A DNA stretch of 35,306 bases from contig REEP01000083.1 in NCBI GenBank assembly GCA_007695045.1, forward strand, positions 1 to 35,306. The letters run 5' to 3'. The position numbers were made by a program, and so were the translations under genes. The notes beneath the pieces are model-generated. The model searched no databases. It was given only the letters and a program-made list of their open reading frames with translations, and was not told where the DNA came from. This document shows, in pieces, positions 9,883 to 18,443 of this stretch. Numbering within the stretch: the first letter of the stretch is position 1; each line of letters starts with the position of its first letter. The DNA comes from Rhodospirillales bacterium. Its GTDB lineage: Bacteria > Pseudomonadota > Alphaproteobacteria > Rhodospirillales > Defluviicoccaceae.

Positions 9883-11226
9883 ATGGCATCCGCTGCTGAG
9901 CAACTCGCATCGCACATGAATCTCGGGGCCTTTGCCAAGGCCACCGAGCTCAAAAGGCGTATCTGGTTCACCCTGGGCGCCCTGATCATCTACCGGGTGG
10001 GTACCTACATTCCGCTGCCCGGGATCGATCCCGTGGCCATCGGCGAAATCTTCGAGCAGCAGGCCGGCGGCATCCTCGGCATGTTCAACATGTTCGCCGG
10101 CGGTGCCCTGGAGCGGATGACGATCTTTGCGCTCAATATCATGCCGTACATCTCAGCGGCGATCATCATGCAGTTGATGACGGCGGTGGTGCCGACCCTG
10201 GAGCAGCTCAAGAAGGAGGGGGAGACCGGGCGCAAGCGTATCAATCAGTACACCCGCTACCTCACCGTGGCGATCACGGCCGCGCAGGCCTATGCGCTGG
10301 CGGTGGGTTTGGAGGCGATGCAGTCGAGCGTGGGGCCGGCGGTGATGGACCCGGGCCTGTTCTTCCGCTTCAGTACCGTGGTCACCCTGGTGGGCGGTAC
10401 CATGTTCCTGATGTGGCTGGGGGAGCAGATTACCGCACGCGGCGTCGGCAATGGGATCTCGCTCATCATCTTCGCCGGGATCGTTGCCGGTCTGCCGGGC
10501 GCCCTGGCCGGAACCCTGGAACTGGGGCGGACCGGGGCGCTCTCCACCGCCATCATCATCGTGCTGCTGCTGATGGCGGTAGCGGTGATCTTCTTCGTGG
10601 TGTTCATGGAGCGCTCGCAGCGGCGGATCATTGTCCAGTATCCGAAGCGTCAGCGGGGCAACCGCATGACCGGCGGCGAGAGCACTCACCTGCCGCTGAA
10701 GCTCAACACCGCCGGGGTGATTCCGCCGATCTTTGCCAGTTCTGTCCTGCTGATGCCGATCAGCGTGATCGGATTTTCCGCCGGCACCGGGCCGGACTGG
10801 CTGACACAGGTGGCGGCGTTCCTGGGGCGGGGGCAGCCGGCGTATCTGATCCTGTACGTGAGCCTGATCGTCTTCTTCGCCTTCTTTTATACGGCGATCG
10901 TGTTCAATCCGGCCGATACGGCAGACAACCTGAAGAAATATGGCGGCTTCATTCCGGGAATCCGGCCGGGGCGCAACACGGCGGAGTACCTGGACAGGGT
11001 GCTTACCCGGCTCACTTGCGTTGGTGCCGCATACTTGGCGTTGGTTTGCCTGCTTCCGGAAATCCTCATCTCACAGTACGCTGTTCCGTTTTACTTCGGC
11101 GGGACGAGTCTTCTGATCGTGGTGACGGTGACGCTGGATACTGTGGCGCAGGTCCATTCGCACCTGTTGGCGCATCAATATGAAGGATTGGTCAAAAAAT
11201 CCAGACTGCGGGGGAGACGAGGATGA
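9883..11226 (+). CDS. secY: Preprotein translocase subunit SecY
   Basis: The 447-aa protein has the multiple hydrophobic segments expected of the ten-helix SecY channel. It has an N-terminal cytosolic lead (LGAFAKATELKRRIWFTLGA), a plug-side motif (MFAGGALERMTIFALNIMPY), the cytosolic loop KKEGETGRKRINQYTRYLT and the ribosome-facing loop YPKRQRGNRMTGGESTHLPL. SecY forms the protein-conducting pore of the inner membrane with SecE and SecG. It overlaps adk by four bases. Confidence 0.98.
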   Translation: MASAAEQLASHMNLGAFAKATELKRRIWFTLGALIIYRVGTYIPLPGIDPVAIGEIFEQQAGGILGMFNMFAGGALERMTIFALNIMPYISAAIIMQLMTAVVPTLEQLKKEGETGRKRINQYTRYLTVAITAAQAYALAVGLEAMQSSVGPAVMDPGLFFRFSTVVTLVGGTMFLMWLGEQITARGVGNGISLIIFAGIVAGLPGALAGTLELGRTGALSTAIIIVLLLMAVAVIFFVVFMERSQRRIIVQYPKRQRGNRMTGGESTHLPLKLNTAGVIPPIFASSVLLMPISVIGFSAGTGPDWLTQVAAFLGRGQPAYLILYVSLIVFFAFFYTAIVFNPADTADNLKKYGGFIPGIRPGRNTAEYLDRVLTRLTCVGAAYLALVCLLPEILISQYAVPFYFGGTSLLIVVTVTLDTVAQVHSHLLAHQYEGLVKKSRLRGRRG

Positions 11227-11867
11227 ACCTGGTGTTGTTCGGTCCGCCAGGGGCGGGCAAGGGAACGCAGGCAAAGCGCCTGGAAGAGGCGTACGGCATC
11301 AAGCAACTGTCCACCGGCGATATGTTGCGCGCAGAGGCGGCCGAAGGCACGGCCGTCGGTCAGCGGGCAGATGCTCTGATGAAGGAGGGCAAGCTCGTGC
11401 CCGACGACCTCATCGTCGAGATCGTGGGTGATCGCTTGATTCGGGAGGCGAAACGGAAAGGGTTCATCCTGGACGGGTTTCCCCGCACCGTGCCCCAGGC
11501 GGAAGCGTTGGATGGCCTGCTGGCGCGGAAGGGGCTGGCCCTCGACCATGTCGTTTCCATCGAGGTGGATGACGAAGCCATGGTGGAGCGGATCACCGGG
11601 CGCTTTACCTGCGCCCGATGCGGTGCCGGCTATCACGACACCTTTCAACGGCCCAAGGTCGATGGGGTGTGCGACGTCTGCGGCAGCACTGAGTTCAAGC
11701 GGCGCAGTGACGATAACGAGGCGACGGTGCGCCAGCGCTTGGCCGCCTATCATGACGAGACGGAACCGGTGCTGCGCCATTATGAACACCAGGGGCTTGT
11801 GCGCAAGGTGGACGGCATGGCCGCCATCGACGACGTCACGGCTCAGTTGGAAGCGGTTGTTGGTTAA
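11223..11867 (+). CDS. adk: Adenylate kinase, zinc-LID type
   Basis: The enzyme interconverts AMP plus ATP and two ADP in the cytosol. The 214-aa protein has the P-loop GPPGAGKGTQ (residues 7-16), the AMP-site LSTGDMLRA and the hinge GFILDGFPRT. The LID domain carries four cysteines (C130, C133, C150, C153), marking the structural-zinc type rather than the enterobacterial Cys-less type. The start overlaps the secY stop (ATGA). adk directly after secY, without map, infA or rpmJ, is the common alphaproteobacterial layout. Confidence 0.98.
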   Translation: MNLVLFGPPGAGKGTQAKRLEEAYGIKQLSTGDMLRAEAAEGTAVGQRADALMKEGKLVPDDLIVEIVGDRLIREAKRKGFILDGFPRTVPQAEALDGLLARKGLALDHVVSIEVDDEAMVERITGRFTCARCGAGYHDTFQRPKVDGVCDVCGSTEFKRRSDDNEATVRQRLAAYHDETEPVLRHYEHQGLVRKVDGMAAIDDVTAQLEAVVG

Positions 11868-11885
11868 ATTTTGGTCGAGAACGGA

Positions 11886-11913
11886 TTGACTGTCGGGAGC
11901 GTGGGCCTATAAT
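11886..11913 (+). promoter_or_regulatory. Sigma-70 promoter for rpsM-rpsK-rpoA-rplQ
   Basis: TTGACT at 11886-11891 and a perfect TATAAT at 11908-11913 are separated by 16 bases, in the 112-base gap between adk and rpsM. This is the closest match to the housekeeping promoter consensus noticed in the window. It would give the S13-S11-RNA polymerase alpha-L17 genes their own transcription. A small inverted repeat, GGGCC/GGCCC (11903-11907 and 11917-11921), brackets the -10 box; whether it matters is unknown. Confidence 0.8.
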
Positions 11914-11979
11914 CACGGCCCTTCCTGTTCCCGAAAATTCCGTTTCGGCCGTTCAGCGAACGAGCGAGGAGAGCGCACC

Positions 11980-12357
11980 GTGGCGCGCATTGCAGGTGTA
12001 AACATTCCCACCCAGAAGCGGGTCGAGATCGCGCTGACCTATATTCATGGTATCGGTCGGACCTCGGCCAAGGCCATCTGCGCCCGCCTCGGAATCCCCC
12101 CGGAGCGCCGGGTGAATCAGTTGGGCGACAGCGACGTGATGCGGTTGCGCGAGGTGGTGGACGGCGAACTTAGGGTGGAGGGCGACCTGCGCCGTGAAGT
12201 CGCCATGAACATCAAGCGCTTGATGGACCTTGGATGCTACCGGGGCCTGCGGCATCGCCGCGGTTTGCCGGTGCGGGGCCAGCGCACCCACACCAATGCG
12301 CGGACGCGCAAAGGCAAGGCGAGGCCCATTGCCGGCAAGAAGAAGGCAACCAAATAA
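11980..12357 (+). CDS. rpsM: 30S ribosomal protein S13
   Basis: This 125-aa S13 starts with GTG and begins [20 protein letters not shown]. It contains [13 protein letters not shown] (helix-hairpin-helix region) and [16 protein letters not shown]. It contacts tRNA and L5 across the subunit bridge. The GTG is preceded by GAGGAGAG and matches the family N-terminus. Confidence 0.98.
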   Translation: MARIAGVNIPTQKRVEIALTYIHGIGRTSAKAICARLGIPPERRVNQLGDSDVMRLREVVDGELRVEGDLRREVAMNIKRLMDLGCYRGLRHRRGLPVRGQRTHTNARTRKGKARPIAGKKKATK

Positions 12358-12376
12358 GTAGGTCAGGGATCCTGAG

Positions 12377-12766
12377 ATGGCGAAAGCACCGCAGCGGCCC
12401 CGTCGCCGGGAACGCAAGAACATCACGTCTGGCGTGGCACACATCAACGCAACATTCAACAACACTCTGGTGACCATCACCGATGCCCAGGGCAATGCGA
12501 TTTCCTGGTCGTCTTCGGGTTCGCAGGGGTTCAAGGGGTCGCGGAAATCCACGCCCTATGCGGCGCAGGTGGCGGCGGAAGACGCCGGCCGAAAGGCGAT
12601 GGAACACGGTATGAAGACCTTGGAAGTGGAGGTTAAGGGACCGGGTTCCGGGCGGGAGTCGGCGCTGCGCTCGCTCCAGGCCGCCGGGTTCACGATCACT
12701 GCCATCCGGGATGTGACGCCGATCCCTCATAACGGCTGCCGGCCGCGGAAGCGGCGGCGGGTTTAG
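12377..12766 (+). CDS. rpsK: 30S ribosomal protein S11
   Basis: The 129-aa S11 contains [20 protein letters not shown] and [20 protein letters not shown], and ends [12 protein letters not shown], all diagnostic. S11 forms part of the mRNA exit platform. In many bacteria rpsD follows rpsK. Here rpsD is absent, and a 110-base spacer leads to rpoA, as in most alphaproteobacteria. Confidence 0.98.
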   Translation: MAKAPQRPRRRERKNITSGVAHINATFNNTLVTITDAQGNAISWSSSGSQGFKGSRKSTPYAAQVAAEDAGRKAMEHGMKTLEVEVKGPGSGRESALRSLQAAGFTITAIRDVTPIPHNGCRPRKRRRV

Positions 12767-12803
12767 CGCTTGGCGGGCCGTGTCGCCGCATTGTGGTCGG
12801 CGG

Positions 12804-12855
12804 GGCGCCGGGGTGACCTCGATCGAGGTCGCCGCTGCGCCATTTTCTGTTTTTT
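12804..12855 (+). terminator. Hairpin with T-rich tail between rpsK and rpoA (attenuator-like)
   Basis: The core is the perfect 16-base palindrome GACCTCGATCGAGGTC (12815-12830). It extends outward by one G-U and two G-C pairs (12812-12833). After a 3x3 internal loop, GGCGC (12804-12808) pairs with GCGCC (12837-12841). One base later comes TTTTCTGTTTTTT (12843-12855). This has the form of an intrinsic terminator but lies inside an operon, 21 bases before the rpoA start. It may act as a partial terminator, an attenuator or an RNA-processing or stability element. No promoter is evident between it and rpoA. Confidence 0.55.
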
Positions 12856-12876
12856 CGTGAGCGCGAGGTTGCCGCA

Positions 12877-13890
12877 GTGATTCAAAAGAATTGGCAGGCA
12901 CTGATTAAACCGTCCAAGCTGGACATTCAACCCGGGGCTGATCCCCGGCTTCGGGCGACCATTGTTGCAGAGCCGTTGGAGCGTGGCTTCGGTCTGACGC
13001 TCGGCAATGCGTTGCGCCGGGTGCTGCTGTCGTCGCTGCAGGGTGCCGCCGTGACCGCCGTGCAGATCGACGGCGTTCTGCATGAATTTTCCACGATTCC
13101 CGGCGTGCGCGAGGATGTGACGGATATTGTCCTCAACATCAAGTCGCTCAGCTTGCGGATGAGCGGCGAAGGGCCGAAGCGTATCTTCCTCAGCGCGCAA
13201 GGGCCTGGGGAGGTGACCGCCAAGATGATCGAGGCGGGGCACGACATTGAAATCATGAACCCGGATCTGGTGATCTGCACCCTGGATCAGGGCGCATCGG
13301 TGTCGATCGAGATGACGGTTGAGACCGGCAAGGGCTATGCCGCCGCCGCCAGTCGGGTCGAGGAAACGCAGATAGGCCTGATCCCCATCGATGCCGTGTA
13401 CTCGCCCGTGCGCAAGGTCGCCTATAAGGTGGAGAATACGCGCGTCGGGCAGGTCACCGACCACGACAAGTTGCTGATGGAGGTAACGACGAACGGGGCG
13501 GTGAGCCCGGAAGACGCTTTGGCCCTGGCCGCGCGTATTCTGCAGGATCAATTGCAGTTGTTCATCAACTTCGAAGAACCGCATGCGGCAATCGAGGAGG
13601 AACGGCGTGATGAGTTGCCGTTCAATCGGAATCTTTTGCGGAAGGTCGATGAACTGGAATTGTCTGTGCGGTCGGCCAACTGTCTCAAGAACGACAATAT
13701 CATTTACATCGGCGACTTGGTTCAGAAATCCGAGGCCGATATGCTCAGGACACCGAACTTCGGCCGCAAGTCCCTGAATGAAATAAAGGAAGTGCTGTCG
13801 CAGATGGGCTTGCAGCTGGGCATGGAAATTTCGAATTGGCCACCTGAGAACATTGAAGATCTGGCCAAGAAGCTCGAAGAACCTTACTGA
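12877..13890 (+). CDS. rpoA: RNA polymerase alpha subunit
   Basis: The 337-aa protein starts with GTG and begins [16 protein letters not shown], the alphaproteobacterial N-terminus. The N-terminal dimerisation domain (about residues 1-235) contains [20 protein letters not shown]. The C-terminal DNA- and activator-binding domain (about 255-337) contains [20 protein letters not shown] and [18 protein letters not shown]. It nucleates core polymerase assembly. Expression probably depends on the rpsM promoter and on read-through of the hairpin just upstream. Confidence 0.98.
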   Translation: MIQKNWQALIKPSKLDIQPGADPRLRATIVAEPLERGFGLTLGNALRRVLLSSLQGAAVTAVQIDGVLHEFSTIPGVREDVTDIVLNIKSLSLRMSGEGPKRIFLSAQGPGEVTAKMIEAGHDIEIMNPDLVICTLDQGASVSIEMTVETGKGYAAAASRVEETQIGLIPIDAVYSPVRKVAYKVENTRVGQVTDHDKLLMEVTTNGAVSPEDALALAARILQDQLQLFINFEEPHAAIEEERRDELPFNRNLLRKVDELELSVRSANCLKNDNIIYIGDLVQKSEADMLRTPNFGRKSLNEIKEVLSQMGLQLGMEISNWPPENIEDLAKKLEEPY

Positions 13891-13952
13891 TCGCTGTATT
13901 GCCGTGGCGGCTCGACGATAGACGACGCCGCGGACGTGGAGGGAGAGTAACG

Positions 13953-14390
13953 ATGCGGCATCGCGTTGCCGGGCGAAAACTGGGCCGAACGCCGAGCCAT
14001 CGCAAGGCTCTGTTCGCCAACATGACGGTGTCGCTGCTCAAGCATGAGCAGATCACGACCACGCTGCCCAAAGCCAAGGAGGTACGGCGCTTTGCCGATC
14101 GCATGATCACCTTGGGCAAGCGCGGGAATCTGCATGCCCGACGGCAGGCGGCCTCGTTCTTGCGCGATGACGCGGTCGTCCGCAAGTTGTTCGATGCGCT
14201 GGCTGACCGCTATCGCGCACGTCCCGGCGGCTACACCCGGGTGCTCAAGTCCGGGTTTCGGTTTGGCGACAACGCGCCCATGGCCGTGCTGGAACTGGTC
14301 GACCGGGATCCCGACGCGAAGGGGGCTGAGGATCGCGAGCGCGTCGCGGCTGAGGAAGCTGCCAAAGAAGCCGCCGCCCGCGCCGATTAG
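13953..14390 (+). CDS. rplQ: 50S ribosomal protein L17
   Basis: L17 begins [20 protein letters not shown] and contains [20 protein letters not shown] and [19 protein letters not shown]. The frame is open further upstream, but the ATG at 13953, with GGAGGGAGAG just before it, gives the family N-terminus and 145 aa. A short charged tail rich in Ala and Glu ends the protein. It is the last gene of the ribosomal cluster. No clear intrinsic terminator was found in the 52 bases before rarA. Confidence 0.97.
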   Translation: MRHRVAGRKLGRTPSHRKALFANMTVSLLKHEQITTTLPKAKEVRRFADRMITLGKRGNLHARRQAASFLRDDAVVRKLFDALADRYRARPGGYTRVLKSGFRFGDNAPMAVLELVDRDPDAKGAEDRERVAAEEAAKEAAARAD

Positions 14391-14442
14391 GGTTGTCCCG
14401 GGCGGCGGGTGGCTCCGTCGGCCGGGTTCGGGCTGATCCGAG

Positions 14443-15783
14443 ATGGCGACGCTGTTTGAGGCGCAGGCCCCGCATCCGTTGGCGGACCGGCTCAGGCCGC
14501 GCCGGCTCGATGCCGTCGTTGGCCAGGATCATCTGGTGGCGGCCGACGGGCCCATCGGCCGCATGCTGGCAACCGGCCACCTGTCCTCCATGATCCTGTG
14601 GGGGCCGCCCGGCACCGGCAAGACCACCATCGCCCGCTTGCTGGCGGAACAGACCGATCTTCACTTCGACTCCCTGTCGGCGGTGTTTTCTGGTGTGGCC
14701 GACCTGCGGCGGGTGTTCGAGGCCGCCCGCAAGCGGCGGGGGGCGGGGCAGGGCACGCTTCTGTTCATCGACGAAATCCATCGGTTCAACCGGGCGCAGC
14801 AGGATGGCTTTCTCCCGTACGTGGAGGACGGCACCGTCATTCTGGTGGGTGCCACCACCGAGAACCCGTCGTTCGAACTGAATCCGCCGCTGCTGTCGCG
14901 TTGCCGTGTGTTGGTGCTGAACCGGCTGGACGATCGTGCCCTGGCGACGCTGCTGGAGCGCGCCGAGGCGGCGCTGAAACGGCCGTTGCCGTTGGATGAC
15001 GATGCCCGGGCTGCACTTCGGGCCATGGCCGACGGCGATGGACGATATCTCCTGAATATGGTGGAAGCGTTGAGTGATCTGCCGGATGCGCCGCGTCTCG
15101 GCCCGGAAGCGCTTGCCCGGACCATTCAGCAGCGGATGCCTGTCTATGACAAGAGCCGGGAGAGCCACTACAACCTGATCAGCGCTTTGCACAAGTCCAT
15201 GCGCGGCTCCGATCCGGATGCCGCGCTGTACTGGTTCGCCCGGATGATTGTCGGCGGTGAAGACCCGCGTTACATCGCAAGGCGGCTGGTCCGGTTCGCG
15301 GTGGAGGATGTGGGGCTGGCCGCACCCGATGCCCTGCCGCAGGCGGTTGCAGCGTGGGAAGCCTACGAACGCTTGGGCTCGCCCGAGGGCGAACTGGCCC
15401 TGGTGCAGTGCGTTGTCTTTCTCGCGACGGCGCCGAAATCCAATGCGCTTTACCGGGCCCAGGGTGCGGCGATGGCCGCCGCCCGCGAGACGGGGTCGTT
15501 GATGCCGCCCAAGCACATCCTCAATGCACCGACGCGATTGATGAAGGATCTCGGCTACGGCGACGCGTATCAATACGATCATGATTCACCGGACGCCTTT
15601 TCGGGCCAGGACTATTTCCCGGAAGAGATGGCGCGTCGCCGCCTGTACCGCCCCTCCGATCGTGGCTTTGAACGCCGAATTGCCGAGCGCTTGCGCCAGT
15701 GGGAAGACCTTCGGTCGCAGCGCCGGCGGGAAAAAGCGGCAGAGGAAGCTTCCGAGCCGGAGCGGCCGAAAAATCGGCTTTGA
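14443..15783 (+). CDS. rarA: Replication-associated recombination ATPase RarA (MgsA)
   Basis: This 446-aa AAA+ ATPase is related to clamp loaders and to eukaryotic WRNIP1, and acts at stalled replication forks. It has the lead MATLFEAQAPHPLADRLRPR, Walker A GPPGTGKTT (residues 54-62), Walker B LLFIDEIHRFN (106-116), sensor 1 GATTENPSFELN and the arginine-finger region LLSRCRV. The C-terminal half carries the family-specific tetramerisation region (SLMPPKHILNAPTRLMKDLG). It lies just downstream of rplQ, a common alphaproteobacterial neighbourhood, and probably has its own weak promoter or is fed by read-through. Confidence 0.95.
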   Translation: MATLFEAQAPHPLADRLRPRRLDAVVGQDHLVAADGPIGRMLATGHLSSMILWGPPGTGKTTIARLLAEQTDLHFDSLSAVFSGVADLRRVFEAARKRRGAGQGTLLFIDEIHRFNRAQQDGFLPYVEDGTVILVGATTENPSFELNPPLLSRCRVLVLNRLDDRALATLLERAEAALKRPLPLDDDARAALRAMADGDGRYLLNMVEALSDLPDAPRLGPEALARTIQQRMPVYDKSRESHYNLISALHKSMRGSDPDAALYWFARMIVGGEDPRYIARRLVRFAVEDVGLAAPDALPQAVAAWEAYERLGSPEGELALVQCVVFLATAPKSNALYRAQGAAMAAARETGSLMPPKHILNAPTRLMKDLGYGDAYQYDHDSPDAFSGQDYFPEEMARRRLYRPSDRGFERRIAERLRQWEDLRSQRRREKAAEEASEPERPKNRL

Positions 15784-15859
15784 CATCACCCGCCGGCGCA
15801 TGGACAGAATACCGAAGGGCTACCACGGTCACGCTGGAGCGCGGACGCCAAGGGAGCGA

Positions 15860-16705
15860 ATGAGGGTACCGATGCCGATGGCGGCAATGCGCAACCTGGA
15901 CAAACCTGGCGGAACCCAACCGGATGCGCCGGGACCGCCGAATGATCGACGCGGCAGCGATCAGGTCCTGCTTCATGTGGACCATTACCATGCCATGCTG
16001 TTCGACATGGACGGAGTCATCACCAGTTCCGCCCAGGATCACGGCACGTTATGGAAAGTGATCTTTGACGACTTTTTGAAGACCTTCAGTGAACGCCATA
16101 ACTTGCCGTTTCGTCCCTTCGATTCCGCTGCCGATTACCATGATTACGTGGACGGCAAACCGCGCTATGACGGGGTGCTGAGTTTCCTTGGCTCCCGCGG
16201 TATCATGTTGCCGTTTGGGGAGCCGACGGATGACGACGATACCGAGACGTGTTGCGGTCTCGGTAATCGCAAGAACCGGCTGTTCCTTGAGCGGATGGAG
16301 CAAGCGGGTGTGCCGGTTTTCGAGTCCTCGGTGGCGCTGATCCGTGTTTTGAAGGAGCGTGGAAAGAAACTTGCGGTCGTTTCGGCCAGCAAGAACGCTG
16401 AAGTCGTTTTGCGTACCGCCGGTCTGTTCGACCTGTTCGATGTCATGGTCAGCGGGCGCGAAGCAGCCGCACTGAGCCTGGCCGGAAAGCCGGCGCCGGA
16501 TACCTATCTCAAGGCTGCCGAACTGCTGGACGTTCCGGTGGACCGGGCAGTGGTGTTCGAGGACAGTGTCACCGGCGTGCAGGCGGCCCGCACCGCGGGG
16601 GCCGGCTTCATTGTCGGGGTGGACCGGGCAGCCGATCGGATGGCCCTGCTCTGGCACGGTGCCGACGTGGTGGTGGCCGATCTCGGCGATCTGATGCCGG
16701 TCTGA
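15860..16705 (+). CDS. HAD-superfamily phosphatase, beta-phosphoglucomutase-like
   Basis: The HAD core begins near residue 45 with motif I LFDMDGVIT (D49, D51). Motif II is AVVSASKN (S175), motif III the lysine in GKPAPDTY (K210), and motif IV VFEDSVTGVQAA (E234, D235). The cap contains YVDGKPRYDGVLSFLGSRGI and CCGLGNRKN, a pattern of the beta-phosphoglucomutase-like group that also includes HAD domains near trehalose and kojibiose phosphorylases. The substrate is unknown; a sugar phosphate is likely. The frame is open back to 15581 inside rarA. The ATG at 15860 (281 aa) is chosen, but 15872, with GAGGG five bases upstream, is as plausible. rluC follows seven bases later. Confidence 0.85.
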   Translation: MRVPMPMAAMRNLDKPGGTQPDAPGPPNDRRGSDQVLLHVDHYHAMLFDMDGVITSSAQDHGTLWKVIFDDFLKTFSERHNLPFRPFDSAADYHDYVDGKPRYDGVLSFLGSRGIMLPFGEPTDDDDTETCCGLGNRKNRLFLERMEQAGVPVFESSVALIRVLKERGKKLAVVSASKNAEVVLRTAGLFDLFDVMVSGREAAALSLAGKPAPDTYLKAAELLDVPVDRAVVFEDSVTGVQAARTAGAGFIVGVDRAADRMALLWHGADVVVADLGDLMPV

Positions 16706-16712
16706 TCCGGCC

Positions 16713-17777
16713 GTGGCCGATCCGACTGCCGGCGGGCCATCAGACCCCGGTCCGAATCACCAGCCCGGGCGTCCCGAGCGGTCAGTGGAGATCCGGGTGG
16801 TTGCCGACGCGGATGCCGGGCTTCGCCTGGATCGCTGGTTCCGACGGCATTTCCCCGACGTCGGCCATGGTCTGCTGGAGAAATGGCTGCGCTCCGGCCA
16901 GGTGCGTGTGGACGGCCATCGGGCCAAGGCCGGTGCTCGCCTCACGGCGGGCCAGCGTGTCCGCATTCCGCCACATGCGAAGGATCATGCGAATAATCCG
17001 AAGGCGCGGCCTCCGGCGCCGGCCGCACCACCGGATCCGCGGGCTATTGCCGATCTGGAAGCCCGGATTCTTTATGAGGACGCGGCGATTATCGCGCTGA
17101 ACAAGCCAGCCGGGCTGGCCGTGCAAGGCGGGTCGGGAACCCGCCACCATGTGGACGCACTGCTGCCCGGCTTGAGCCGCGGCGGTGAGCGGCCCCGGCT
17201 GGTGCACCGCCTGGACAAGGATACCTCCGGCGTGTTGGTGGTGGCGCGGACCGCCCAGGCGGCGGCGGCGCTGACCCGTGCGTTCCGGTCTCGCGCCACA
17301 CGAAAGCTGTACTGGGCGATCGTCGTCGGGGTGCCCGAGCCGCCGGCCGGTCGGATCGACCTGCCGCTGGCCAAGCGCGCGGGCAGTGGCGGCGAGCGGG
17401 TGGCCCCCGACCGGGACCAGGGGCTTCGTGCAATCACCGACTACCGGGTCGTCGCACGGGCGGGCCGTCGAGCCGCCTGGCTGGCCCTGGAACCGGTAAC
17501 GGGGCGAACCCATCAGCTCCGGGTGCATTGCGCCGCCATCGGCACACCGATCCTGGGCGATGGCAAGTATGGCGGCGCCGCATCCTTCCCCGGGCAACAA
17601 TGGCGCCAGGCCCGCGTCCATTTGCATGCCCGGGCCATCACCTTGCCGCGCGCTGACGGCGGAACGACGACCATCACCGCACCCCTGCCACCGGATCTGA
17701 TGCGGACTTGGTCTTTCTTCGGCTTCACTGCCGAGGAGACGGACGCCTCCTTGGGCTTTGAACCCACGGGGTCGTGA
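16713..17777 (+). CDS. rluC: RluC/RluD-family 23S rRNA pseudouridine synthase
   Basis: The 354-aa protein has an N-terminal S4-type RNA-binding domain (LRLDRWFRRHFPDVGHGLLE, then GQVRVDGHRAKAGARL). The RluA-family catalytic domain follows, with HRLDKDTSGVLVVART (about residues 165-180) and D168 as the expected catalytic aspartate. LALEPVTGRTHQLRVH and PILGDGKYGG follow. It isomerises uridines in 23S rRNA. RluC is preferred over RluD because rarA/HAD/rluC/ATP12 neighbourhoods are common in alphaproteobacteria, but the exact target positions are not proven. The start is GTG with a weak ribosome binding site. A GTG near 16783 just before EIRVV is an alternative. Confidence 0.88.
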   Translation: MADPTAGGPSDPGPNHQPGRPERSVEIRVVADADAGLRLDRWFRRHFPDVGHGLLEKWLRSGQVRVDGHRAKAGARLTAGQRVRIPPHAKDHANNPKARPPAPAAPPDPRAIADLEARILYEDAAIIALNKPAGLAVQGGSGTRHHVDALLPGLSRGGERPRLVHRLDKDTSGVLVVARTAQAAAALTRAFRSRATRKLYWAIVVGVPEPPAGRIDLPLAKRAGSGGERVAPDRDQGLRAITDYRVVARAGRRAAWLALEPVTGRTHQLRVHCAAIGTPILGDGKYGGAASFPGQQWRQARVHLHARAITLPRADGGTTTITAPLPPDLMRTWSFFGFTAEETDASLGFEPTGS

Positions 17778-17920
17778 CCGGGCCGGCGGCTTGACCGCCC
17801 GCGGGGCCGAAATACATCTCGCATGCTGTCGGAACCGCGGCTGCGGCCGACGCGTTTGTCCCACAGTTGTCATCCGCATCTTGGGCGCTTGACTTGAGCT
17901 TGAGTAAGGAGGGGTGAGCG
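17778..17920 (+). promoter_or_regulatory. Upstream region of the hsp20 pair, possible heat-shock promoter
   Basis: The 143-base gap contains CTTGAC (17790-17795) followed after 19 bases by CATCTC (17815-17820). This loosely resembles a sigma-32 promoter of alphaproteobacteria, but the spacing is long and the match weak. CTTGA also forms the loop of a small hairpin (GGCGG/CCGCC, 17785-17799). Nearer the gene, CTTGA occurs three times in quick succession (17888, 17893, 17899). A strong AAGGAGGGG ribosome binding site sits seven bases before the ATG. A heat-shock link is inferred mainly from the downstream genes. Confidence 0.3.
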
Positions 17921-18361
17921 ATGGTTCTGTACCGATCCGGTCTGGATCCCTGGGCGGATCCGCTGGCGACGCTGCAACGCATCCAGAACGAAGTCAATCG
18001 GGCCTTCGGCGGCGCGCGGCCGCGAACGGCGCCCGAGTTCCCGCCGCTCAACGTGTGGCGGGGCGAGAACGGCGTGATCGTGGTGGCCGAGGTACCAGGT
18101 GTCACCCTTGAAGACCTTGAGATCACGGTGCATCAGAATACGCTCACGGTCCGCGGCCGACGTGAACCCGGAGTGACCGAAGACCGGGTCACCTTCCATC
18201 GGCGGGAGCGGGAATTCGGTGCTTTCGCGCGCACGCTCACCCTGCCGTTCAACGTCGATCCCGATCAGGTTCGGGCGCAGGCGCATGCCGGCATCTTGAC
18301 CATCGAACTGCCCCGCCCCGAAGCCGAGAAGCCGAAGCGGATCGAGATCCGGACGGCCTGA
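17921..18361 (+). CDS. Small heat-shock protein, Hsp20/alpha-crystallin family (copy 1)
   Basis: The 146-aa protein has a short N-terminal region with LYRSGLDPWADPLATLQRI, then the alpha-crystallin domain from about residue 45. Visible pieces are VVAEVPGVTLEDLEITVHQN, LTVRGRR, REFGAFARTLTLPFNVDPDQ and AGILTIELPRPEAEKPKRIE. Such proteins hold unfolding proteins in the cytosol until ATP-dependent chaperones act. It differs clearly from the second copy, so it is not a recent duplicate. The proteases downstream suggest a stress-response block. Confidence 0.95.
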   Translation: MVLYRSGLDPWADPLATLQRIQNEVNRAFGGARPRTAPEFPPLNVWRGENGVIVVAEVPGVTLEDLEITVHQNTLTVRGRREPGVTEDRVTFHRREREFGAFARTLTLPFNVDPDQVRAQAHAGILTIELPRPEAEKPKRIEIRTA

Positions 18362-18367
18362 CCGCGC

Positions 18368-18425
18368 GCATCAGGACACGCATCAGGACACGCATCAGGA
18401 CACGCATCAGGACACGCATCAGGAC
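18368..18425. repeat. 12-bp tandem repeat between the two hsp20 genes
   Basis: The unit GCATCAGGACAC occurs four times perfectly in a row, then a fifth copy is cut to ten bases (GCATCAGGAC). It starts seven bases after the stop of the first hsp20 and ends a few bases before the ribosome binding site (GGAGG, 18431) of the second. A perfect short tandem array like this can change copy number by slippage. It would then alter the spacing or mRNA structure between the two genes. Confidence 0.97.
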
Positions 18426-18443
18426 GCATGGGAGGATGATACG

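Noticed and set aside
17860-17920. ROSE or four-U RNA thermometer before the first hsp20
   Set aside because: No anti-Shine-Dalgarno stretch pairs convincingly with AAGGAGGGG; the CTTGA triplet repeats do not form a stem with it.
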